Assembly (NCBI GenBank): GCA_945910005.1
Contig: OX246737.1
Span: 82,044,406-82,108,405 of the forward strand
Length of the DNA: 64,000 nt
From: Isoperla grammatica
Taxonomy: Eukaryota; Arthropoda; Insecta; Plecoptera; Perlodidae
Direction of reading: 5' to 3'
The translations under genes and the position numbers were made by a program. This document shows positions 35,439-45,159 of the stretch, piece by piece. The notes beneath the pieces are model-generated. The model was not told the DNA's origin. It was given only the letters and a program-made list of their open reading frames with translations, and ran no database searches. Each line of letters opens with the position of its first letter. Within the stretch, counting starts at the first letter, position 1.

Positions 35439-36650
35439 TCTTCTATTGCCACAGCGTGATTGTCAGCGTTTTCGTAATTATTTCAATCGTGACTGCTAGG
35501 TCAGCAAAGGCCGGAGCGAGGCTAGGTTTGCGCCAACGCGACGGACGGGGAGTCTCACCGAAGGAGCCGAGCGCCGTGGAGGGCTGACCCCTCGAGGGAA
35601 GATGTGGTGGAACGCGAGAAGCTTGTCCTAGCGGCCTGGGCGAAGATTGAGGGTACGTGGGAGACGAGCGGAGGAGAATGATATGGACGTGGCAAGAGGA
35701 CGGACGGATCTGAGGACGAAGACGCGGACACGACATGCGATTGGAGGACAAACGGGTGGACGGTTGCCAGCTGGAAATGCGGAAATGAGGTATGGAGCGC
35801 TGGCCCTCGTTAGATCAGGTGGAATGTGCCCATCAGGCTGATTATGACCATAGTCAGATTCGCCACGCTAAAGCCACGTATAGGATGAATGTAAGTTATA
35901 ATAAATATGGTTCCTCAAGATTCTAACCAAGGGTCTTGTGATTCAACATATCCTAGATTCCCTGTTCTACTCAGTCTTGCCAAAGATCCCGCATGTGCGA
36001 GTTCACGTATGTCGAGAGAGTGTTACGTCCCCAGTAAAACCTTGAGACAGACGACCAGAACGTGGGTTCGAGTCCCGTACCAGAGTGGTAGGGACAAGGG
36101 TGGGTCGGCGCGTGATCTCGCTACATGACAATATAGAACTACACTGTTCAAGAAATGTGGATTTATGCATACAAATCGTTTTATTTTTTGTTAAATAACA
36201 TCTAATTTTCTATCGTACGTGGTTATAAACATAAATAGACTCGTCAATACTTATATCTTTCAATCAACTTAACTTTTTCCATGATTTGAGAAAAAGCTTT
36301 AAAATTTTTTTTGTACTGTTTCAAGCAACGCAATCACTCATTTGATACAAACAAATATTTTCCCAGAATTATCAAGGGAGCAGCTACTTGAACATCAATG
36401 AGAATCCATATTGCACATAGCAACACAGTAAGTAACCGACAAGTATGCTCTTTGTATAATTGGTTTTCAGGAATCACGGTAGTCCCTTTATGAATTTTTT
36501 AGTATTCTATTTGGACGGTAAAGTGAAGCTTCCGTCTGACACAAAATGTGAATACGGTACTTCACTACCTAGAACTACTGCGTTGAGGTGGGGTAACTTG
36601 CGCAACCACATCTAAGGATAGAGGAAATCCTCGCTTCCAAGCCCACGATA
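35439..36650. other. Intronic sequence; lone B-box-like motif
   Basis: The GC-richer first half (35440-36130) contains GGGTTCGAGTCCC at about 36062, matching a pol III B box. I could not find a matching A box or fold a tRNA. AATAAATATGG at about 35900 could be a degraded LTR poly-A signal. The second half is AT-rich without features. Confidence 0.35.
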
Positions 36651-36976
36651 GGCATAATAATATGTATCTCAACGTAAAAAGTAAATCAATTCTTTAAAAG
36701 CTTTCGACCATTCATTCTTGTTGATTGATCTGTAAAGTTAAGAAAGATATGCCAAGGCTTGTTTTACATGTTTAAGTATCCTATTTTAATACTTGGTAAT
36801 TGTTGTTAATGCGCGTCCCATTTTAACAATAACTAAGTATGAAAATGGGATACTTAAATATGTAAAATATGCCTTGGCATATCTATCCTAACTTTACAGA
36901 TCAATAAACAAGAAAGAATGGTCAAAAGATTTTAAAGAATTGATTTACTTTTTACCTTGAGACTGCATATGCCTTA
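36651..36976. mobile_element. Small palindromic (fold-back) element, about 0.33 kb
   Basis: The arms 36651-36800 and 36815-36976 are inverted copies: AAGTAAATCAATTCTTTAAA on the left against TTTAAAGAATTGATTTACTT on the right, and AAGTATCCTATTTT against AAAATGGGATACTT. There is no coding capacity. The family is unknown. Confidence 0.7.
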
Positions 36977-38840
36977 TAACTATTGACAATGGTTAACTAT
37001 AGACGAAAAAAAAACACAAACATTTCTTTTGTCCATCAATAATTCTTAAGCGGCTGTTACACGGAGAAGTTGGAAAAGTGGAAAGAGAAAAGTAAAGGTA
37101 AAAGTTACTCTTTTACTTCTAGAGATAGCTTGTAGCTTATGGGACTTTTCGCGTTTGCTGTCACACTAGGAAGTGAAAAAAGAGACAAGTGAAAAGTTCT
37201 CCAAAAAGTTGAACACTGCTCGACAAGTAAAGAGTGAAAAGAAAAACGACCTTGAAGAGTTGAAGCTGATTGGTCGATTGACACGGCCATTGAGTACGAC
37301 TCGGGAGAGTTGTGACGTCCAGACATTGCTATTCTAACCTACGAACCTTGTCACTTTGACAGCTTGTAGCCTTCTTGTTAAAACCGCATATGCTGATGGA
37401 TTCGTCGGAGGAATAGGCTGCAATAGGGAAGTCTCATCAAAAATATATATTCCTCAAAGTACCTAAAAATGGAAGATCATTATCTAAACATACGGGCGGT
37501 ATAATTTTTATATCTGAGAAGCGTATATTTACAATTCTATTAGCATTTTAAGTTTGAAATTTGGAACTTCCAGTTCCGTAATTGAAAAACGGCTCTTGAC
37601 GTCATATGTCATGTAAACAACTGCCTCCTTGAAGTATTCTTAATAATATCAACGATATTAAGTTGGACATTTTACAATATCTAGGATGCAGTGACTTTAC
37701 AACAATGCCTTTATACCACTGTTTTCTTCAGAAAATACATTTTGATACAGTATTTACCAAAACGTGTTTAAAATAATGCAATTATTTAGCATATTGTTGT
37801 TAAATAATGTTGAGAAGTGTTCATTTAATTACTAGAAATAAACGTTGGTTCAGTTGAAGTCTTATGAGAGCAATAATCTACTAAAGAGTGGGATTTCAGT
37901 ACTATTTGCATGATATAAAATTATTGTTTACTGACATATGACGTCAGAACCTTATAATCACGAGCAAGATGGCGCAAGTCCGTTTCTGTGCGTGTTTTGA
38001 CAGCAATATCTTTGACTTGCTGTTAAAGCGATGTTAATGCACCTTTCTAGCCGAAACCAATTAGTTCCCGTTTATTTTAACTTGAGGTAACCAGTAAGCA
38101 AATAACAAAAATGTGTGAGACTTCCCTATTGCTGTAAATATTAATGTAATTATCGCCATTGTAAGAAGACGGCGACGAAGAAGAAGAAACAGTGATTTGT
38201 TTACATGCATCGACGATCCAGTTTCGTAGAAACCGACTACAGTCTTCTAGTTGCCACCATTTGCCGCAAGAGCGCATTGTAGTTTTGTAGAAATACCGAT
38301 AGGTTACGCCACACGCGCGCTCTTCTCTTTCAACTTGTGTAATCCCGTGTGAAGCGGCTGTTACACGGAGAAGTTAAAAAAGTGAAAAGAAAAAAGTAAA
38401 GAGAAAAGTTCTTCTTCTAGCCGTCACACGGGATTACACAAGTTAAAAGAGAAGAGCGCGCGTGTGGCGTAACCTATCGGTATTTCTACAAAACTACAAT
38501 GCGCTCTTGCGGCAAATGGTGGCAACTAGAAGACTGTAGTCGGTTTCTACGAAACTGGATCGTCGATGCATGTAAACAAATCACTGTTTCTTCTTCTTCG
38601 TCGCCGTCTTCTTACAATGGCGATAATTACATTAATATTTACAGCAATAGGGAAGTCTCACACATTTTTGTTATTTGCTTACTGGTTACCTCAAGTTAAA
38701 ATAAACGGGAACTAATTGGTTTCGGCTAGAAAGGTGCATTAACATCGCTTTAACAGCAAGTCAAAGATATTGCTGTCAAAACACGCACAGAAACGGGCCT
38801 GCGCCATCTTGCTCGTGATTATAAGGTTCTGACGTCATAT

Positions 38841-39411
38841 TGTGAAGAATGGGACCAGGTCATGGTGTGTTGTTGTTGGATTCTTGGTGTTTATTTGGAT
38901 TCTTAATGTTTATTTTAAATCACGCTTGGCCAGGCGGTGGGTCCAAAACAATGGAGGAGAGAGAGAAAGGAAGGTTGTTGATGTTAGAGTTTGGGTTACC
39001 AAGGGAGAGAGGAACAAAAAGCTAGACGTGTAGTGGTCGACGAGCTCGGGACATTTTCGTTCGCGTCAAGAAGACGGATAACGGCCGACAGGGATCAAAC
39101 CAAGGAAAGACGGATCGGAGGATTGACCCAGTCACTGTGCCAGGCCGCTGTGAAAAGGGTAGGAAAGCGGTTGTTGACCACGCACTCGCGCTCACAACGT
39201 TATCGTTGGTTCAAGACAAATAGGGTACATTTGATAACAAATATACGTAACCCTTGCTAATTGAATTTAGTGTATTTCTTTGTATTTTCCGCATGATCCA
39301 TCCCTACAAATTTGGTCCTGGTAAGAACTAGGGAAGGACTGAGCTGCAAAGCAAAAACATCGGCTACGCTCCCCATGCTAGCAGGGCTCAGTCCAACCCT
39401 ATTTCTTCACA
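38841..39411 (+). repeat. Gypsy 5' LTR
   Basis: The LTR begins TGTGAAGAATGGGACC and ends CCCTATTTCTTCACA. It is matched by the copy at 42515-43086 with a handful of substitutions and one 1-bp indel. Confidence 0.95.
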
Positions 39412-39427
39412 TGGTGGAGGTCGCCGG
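39412..39427 (+). other. Primer binding site, candidate
   Basis: TGGTGGAGGTCGCCGG starts at the base after the LTR. It is complementary to a tRNA 3' end finishing in CCA. The tRNA species was not identified. Confidence 0.55.
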
Positions 39428-39660
39428 TTTTGTATGGGTTAGGTATTATGGATCATGGCAGGCGTAAATTTTAATTTTTGATTATTAGCAAGGGTTACGT
39501 GTGTGTGTTTCGGACTGTGTTGCGAGGTTGCGTGGGTCAACTTGTAGGCTACTCTGTGTTTTTGCAAAAATAGGCAAGTTGTGTTATGAGGTGAGTGTTG
39601 CTTCCACAGGGTTGTATTGTAAGCAGGGTTAGTTTGTCTTGCTGCCGTTTTTTTTCACAT

Positions 39661-40974
39661 ATGAGTGGGGTTCCATCTGATCGTGCGTTACGGGCGTCTC
39701 TTCGTAATTTGGGTGTGCCTAATACTAGTGAAAGGCTTTCTCCTGCGGAAAGGTTGTTAGAGTGGCGTCGTCGTCAGCAAAGACTCGACAGTGGGGATCT
39801 AACGGATGAGGCGTTATTGACACCCCTTCCTGAGGACAGTTTTAAAGACGAGGCAGACTTGAGAGTTGAGGAGCATATTACTTCTAGTATGACTCAGCCA
39901 CAGGGCGGTGGGGGCGTATTTGTGCGTTTAGATAGGTTTCGGCCAGGTGAGGATGATGCGGAATTATGGATTGCAGATTTTGATAGGGCTGGTGATGTGA
40001 ACTCGTGGTCGGATGATAAAAAATTGAAGGCTTTGCCGTCCTACTTGTCAGGGGGGCAGGCAGATTGGTATTCGGCGTTGGATGCGAGATGGTTGGCGGA
40101 AGCTCCTGTACGAGACGACGGAACTGTTCAACCATTGCTCTGGTCAGATGTAAAGACCCACTTCGTTAAGACTTGGGGAGTCAAGAAGGGGGATATACAG
40201 TATTGGATGGGGTGGTTGTGTGCACGACTTCAACGCATGGGTGAAAGTTTGTATGATTACGCTTTTGCCAGGGTTAAATTGATGAATAAAGTGAACCCTT
40301 CGATGTCCAACGGAGAGCGGGTTCAATGGGTTATTCGGGGGTTGCGCCCTGACTTGGCGGAAGCGATACGGCACATGACTTTTGTTAATGTGGATAAACT
40401 TTTAGATGAGCTTGGTGATATCGAAGAGTTCAGGAAGAGTGCAGCCGAGTGGGGGAATAAGCAGCCGGTGGTTGCGCCTGTCCACGTTGAGCATACAAGG
40501 GGGCAGGGGACGTCGAGTAGATCTGTGTTTGCAGGAGATGGCGCTGTTGCTGAGTTGGTGAAGGCGATGACAGCCTTGATGGCCAAGGTCGATTCGCTGG
40601 AGAAGAGGCAAATAGCGGATAAGTAGCAGAACAGCACTCGGGAGCAGCAGGCGATGTTTGCGCCTCAGCCGACGGGGGGGTGTGGACAGCAGTGTGGATA
40701 TTGTATGCAGCAGCAGCAGCCACAGCAACAGGCACAGCAACAGCAACATCACTGCCAACAACAGCAGGGTATGCTTCAAGGTTATGGGGGTTATCAGCGT
40801 GGATATGCACGTGGTAATCAACGTGGGGTGGATGGACGGGTGGTGTGCTATTTCTGTAAGAAGCCTGGCCACTTTATGAGGGACTGTTTTCAATTGAAGG
40901 CTCTGCAGGCGCAGAATGGCCCAGCAGCTGGGTCACAGCCACCCCCAAATTCCACCCCCCCTGCGGGAAACTGA
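39661..40974 (+). pseudogene. Gypsy gag: capsid-like domain and CCHC knuckle, one in-frame TAG
   Basis: Translation would start at ATG 39661 (MSGVPSDRALRASL). A retrotransposon Gag-like helical domain lies at about residues 80-240, including FRPGEDDAELWIADFDRA and GLRPDLAEAIRHMTF. A coiled, charged stretch follows. TAG at 40624-40626 interrupts; the same frame resumes through a Gln-rich segment (about 40700-40780) to a knuckle, CYFCKKPGHFMRDC, and ends at TGA 40972-40974. In the family Gag packages element RNA in cytoplasmic particles. A second knuckle occurs just downstream in another frame. Confidence 0.85.
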
Positions 40975-41003
40975 GTTACACGCCGGGGTGTGGGACGTCT
41001 CCG

Positions 41004-42514
41004 GTGGTTAACGATAGGGTCTCTTTGCATGATGAAGGGAAATGTGTTCAAGATTTCCGTTTTACGGGTACGTGTTTCTCGTGTTTTCGTGTGGGGCACA
41101 AGAAGCGAAAGTGTTTTATTAGAAGGGCCGCTGTCCGGCATAGGGCGCAAGTTTTGCGTCGTATCCCGGGAATTATGGCTGTTATTTTACAGGAAACTGT
41201 TGATCATATACAACCAGAGATTACTGTTAAGGAGGAGATTGTTGCGGTTGAAGAGGGGGTTGTAATTGCTATGAATAATGAGGATAGTTCTGAGGTGATG
41301 GCTGAGAACGTTATTGTTGCTGATTGTGAGGTGGAGACGGCTACCCAGATAGTTGATGTTATGGTGAATCGTACGTTGGGATCTTTAAGGATTCCTGTGA
41401 GTTTGGGGGTTGAAGTTTTTTCTTCCTTAGTTGACTCAGGGGCAGGGGTTTCCTGCATTAGCGCGGATTTGGTCCGGCATTTGAAGTTAAGCCCGGTAAA
41501 CGGGTTGTTGTTGCGTACGGCGGATAACTAAATTTTAAGGGTAGTTGGTCGCGCCTGTGGTGTTGATTTGATGATAGCAGGCGCTGTTTTTCCGATGGAT
41601 TTTATTGCGGTCGAGGGACTGTCTGTGAAATGTTTGCTTGGTTGTGATTTTTGTGTCCGATATAAAGTTATTATAGATTATTCTAATGATACCGTGTCAA
41701 TGCACGGAATGGATGTTGACGTCGCTGTCAACTTTAGTGGATTAGATATACCGAACGTGGTCGATCAGGCTCCACTATTTGCCTTTTCGGGGGAGCGGGA
41801 GTCAAATGATTATTTATTCTCTATAGATCTCACGGAGACTGGGCCCTTGCTGTTGAAGGCTGCCAAGGAAGTGGTTATTGGTCCAGGCATGATGGGGCAG
41901 ATTGAATTCACAGTAGAAGGAGGTTTTCCGTATGAGGTCGGGGTCTTTGAACCTAAGGTGACTTGGATGGAACGTAAGGGGTTGATTATTCCCCCAATGA
42001 TGATGTCATTTACAATGTGTGGAGTCTTACCGGTAGCTAATTTTTCATCGCTCCCAGTATGTGTGTACAAGGGTTCGGTATTAGGGGAGGTTGAAGACGT
42101 AGAATTAGTTGCTATGAATAAGAAACATGCGCTGGAGGTCCCAGACTCATGTGATGCGAGTGTAACGGCCATTTTGCCTCAGCAGATAACGAGCGTAGAC
42201 AACCTGGAGACGAGTGCCGCCGATATGCTGACTATAGAAACAGATATTATGAATTACGATAGGCGCACTCGGTTATCTCAACGGAATGTTCCGGCTGATA
42301 TTGCATCACTTAATGTGAATGGGGACATGCCGGACATTGAACGTGACAAGTTGCTAGAACTGTTGACGTCATTTCATGATGTTTTTGGCTGGTCGTCGGA
42401 GTTGATTGGAAGGGCTAATATTGGAAATTGTGATATTGAATTGAAAGATCCCAAGCCTGTACGTCTGCAGCCCTATCGTGTGAGTGCGGCAGAGAGGGAG
42501 GCCATTGTTGAACA
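41004..42514 (+). pseudogene. Gypsy pol remnant: second CCHC, aspartic protease, start of reverse transcriptase
   Basis: The frame is shifted relative to gag. It opens with a knuckle, CFSCFRVGHKKRKC, then an acidic linker. The protease active-site motif SLVDSGAGVSCIS lies near 41430. TAA at 41529-41531 interrupts the frame, which continues unshifted with the rest of the protease (VKCLLGCDF) and a linker. The N-terminal edge of the reverse transcriptase (VRLQPYRVSAAERE) ends exactly at the 3' LTR at 42515. No catalytic reverse-transcriptase motif remains. The copy is not autonomous. Confidence 0.85.
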
Positions 42515-43086
42515 TGTGAAGAATGGGACCAGGTCATGGTGTGTTGTTGTTGGATTCTTGGTGTTTATTTGGATTCTTAATGTTTATTTTAAATCACGCT
42601 TGGCCAGGCGGTGGGTCCAAAACAATGGAGGAGAGAGAGAAAGGAAGGTTGTTGATGTTAGAGTTTGGGTTACCAAGGGAGAGAGGAACAAGAAGCTAGA
42701 CGTGTAGTGGTCGACGAGCTCGGGACATTTTCGTTCGCGTCAAGAAGACGGATAACGGCCGACAGGGATCAAACCAAGGAAAGACGGATCGGAGGATTGA
42801 CCCAGTCACTGTGCCAGGCCGCTGAGAAAAAGGGTAGGAAAACGGTTCTTGACCACGCACTCGCGCTCACAACGTTATCGTTGGTTCAAGACAAATAGGG
42901 TACATTTGATAACAAATATACGTAACCCTTGCTAATTGAATTTAGTGTATTTCTTTGTATTTTCCGCATGATCCATCCCTACAAATCTGGTCCTGGTCAG
43001 AACTAGGGAAGGACTGAGCTGCAAAGCAAAAACATCGGCTACGCACCCCATGCTAGCAGGGCTCAGTCCAACCCTATTTCTTCACA
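42515..43086 (+). repeat. Gypsy 3' LTR
   Basis: This is the partner of the LTR at 38841-39411. It is joined directly to truncated pol. A purine-rich stretch (AGAGAGGGAGG, about 42490-42500) lies shortly upstream but not adjacent, so the usual polypurine tract is missing or displaced. Confidence 0.95.
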
Positions 43087-44053
43087 ATATGTCAGTAAAC
43101 AATAATTTTATATCATGCAAATAGTACTGAAATCCCACTCTTTAGTAGATTATTGCTCTCATAAGACTTCAACTGAACCAACGTTTATTTCTAGTTAGTA
43201 AATGAACACTTCTCAACATTATTTAACAACAATATGCTAAATAATTGCATTATTTTAAACACGTTTTGGTAAATACTGTATCAAAATGTATTTTCTGAAG
43301 AAAAGAGTGGTATAAAGGCATTGTTGTAAAGTCACTGCATCCTAGATATTGTAAAATGTCCAACTTAATATCGTTGATATTATTAAGAATACTTCAAGGA
43401 GGCAGTTGTTTACATGACATATGACGTCAAGAGCCGTTTTTCAATTACGGAACTGGAAGTTCCAAATTTCAAACTTAAAATGCTAATAGAATTGTAAATA
43501 TACGCTTCTCAGATATAAAAATTATACCGCCCGTATGTTTAGATAATGATCTTCCATTTTTAGGTACTTTGAGGAATATATATTTTTGATGAGACTTCCC
43601 TATTGCAGCCTATTCCTCCGACGAATCCATCAGCATATGCGGTTTTAACAAGAAGGCTACAAGCTGTCAAAGTGACAAGGTTCGTAGGTATGAATAGCAA
43701 TGTCTGGACGTCACAACTCTCCCGAGTCGTACTCAATGGCCGTGTCAATCGACCAATCAGCTTCAACTCTTCAAGGTCGTTTTTCTTTTCACTCTTTACT
43801 TGTCGAGCAGTGTTCAACTTTTTGGAGAACTTTTCACTTGTCTCTTTTTTCACTTCCTAGTGTGACAGCAACGCGAAAAGTCCCATAAGCTACAAGCTAT
43901 CTCTACAAGTAAAAGATTAACTTTTCTCTTTACTTTTCTCTTTCCACTTTTCCTACTTCTCCGTGTAACAGCCGCTTGACGGCTAGAAAAAAAACTTTTC
44001 TCTTTACTTTTTTCTTTTCACTTTTTTAACTTCTCCGTGTAACAGCCGCTTTA

Positions 44054-45159
44054 GTGCACGGCTTATTTCTAAAAAAAGAAAAGAGGTTCGAAGTATGGGA
44101 CACTTGGTAACAGTTATTTCCTGTTATAATTTATACATCTGATGCGAGACGTAGGAAATAACCCACGTTAAGTAGAATAACATCATTCATTGACCAAATG
44201 ATTCATTTTATGTCATTACAATTTTAGTTCACATTTGAAATGTAATACTTGATGGTAATTTTGAAGTGAATGTATATATATCCACTTAATAATACTTTAA
44301 TTATTATTGAATTCACTCGAACCGTGAGCAGCCTATAGAGGTAATATGAATGAACGTGCCTTTATCCACATAAATTTACAAAGAACAAATTATTACTAGG
44401 CTCTTTTGTGATTTTAATTAAACACACTAAGGCGTTGTGCCTGCTGCCTGGCATGTACGACAATCTGATGTTTTATTAAACACACTAACTGTTTTATTTC
44501 TCTATGCACACTAAGGCGTTGTGACGACACTAACACTGACTCTAAACTGCAAAATCTACTGCATGAAGAGTGAAATGTTTTATTGATAAGGTGTTGCTTT
44601 ATACGCCGATTAACAGATAGTTTCAGTAATGATTTGAAACAAGATACACATTTAAATCACATTTGCATGCAATTGTATCCTGTTAATGGCAAATATGAAG
44701 GATATTGAAATAAGACTTTCTCAGATTGGTAATAAATGTCAAAGATGTTAACAGTCAATTGTTTAGCCATTGCCTACTGGATAATTTGTACTCTTCTTGT
44801 GCATTATACGTACAGAAGGCAGTGACAGAGCTATCAAACAACTGCTTTGGAGTTTATCATCACAAATCTTACGGGCGTCGAGGGTTCTATCCAACAATGC
44901 ATTTGCAGTGTTTTTATTATTTTTATATAAAAATACATCCGAATTATAAGGAAAAAAAACATGTACACCAATTTTTACATTGACTATTTTAAACTTCATG
45001 GTATTACAAAACGCAATAAGTGGCATTGTGAGAAATTATTTCCAACTCTCTGTAAACAACAAACATGCAGTGACAATACTACGGTAAACAAAACAACAAT
45101 AATGCGTGATATGTGAGAAATTAAACAGGTAAAGTAATTATTTTTGTCCAATTGGTAAA
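44054..45159. other. Intronic sequence with stray units of the neighbouring minisatellite
   Basis: Single units or half-units of the 59-bp repeat occur at about 44422-44490 and 44508-44525 (CACACTAAGGCGTTGTG). The rest is AT-rich. ORFs at 44726-45026 show no family signal. Confidence 0.6.

Larger units (their letters stand above)
38841..43086 (+). mobile_element. Ty3/Gypsy-type LTR retrotransposon with internal deletion
   Basis: Two LTRs of 571-572 bp begin TGTGAAGAA and end TTCTTCACA, with roughly 1-2% divergence by eye. The flanks are ATAT at 38837-38840 and 43087-43090, a 4-bp duplication. The internal region is only 3.1 kb. It holds gag, a protease and the start of the reverse transcriptase, then joins the 3' LTR directly. 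The rest of the reverse transcriptase, RNase H and integrase are absent. Similar LTRs and an intact duplication suggest fairly recent movement, using proteins from another copy. Confidence 0.92.
37049..44050. mobile_element. Large fold-back DNA element (about 2.75 kb without insert), probably PIF/Harbinger-type
   Basis: The termini AGCGGCTGTTACACGGAGAA are inverted and flanked by TTA at 37046-37048 and 44051-44053. A 3-bp TTA duplication fits PIF/Harbinger. The body is a near-perfect palindrome with arms of about 1.3 kb centred near 38388. The loop repeats the terminal AGCGGCTGTTACACGG sequence, and a further subterminal copy lies at 43960-43980. The right arm is split by a Gypsy element (38841-43086). 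Because the left arm still holds the uninterrupted site, the insertion can be read precisely. Short ORFs appear in mirror pairs (38077-38277 and 38499-38699) and are palindrome shadows. No transposase was found. Confidence 0.8.

Noticed and set aside
36050..36085. tRNA or tRNA-derived SINE (GGGTTCGAGTCCC)
   Set aside because: Only the B box is present. No A box at the right distance and no cloverleaf could be formed.
37105..37326. 73-residue ORF repeated at 43700-43888
   Set aside because: This is another mirror pair from the fold-back arms, with no family signal.
38077..38699. Identical 66-residue ORFs on opposite strands
   Set aside because: They are the two arms of the palindromic element, so the identity is structural.
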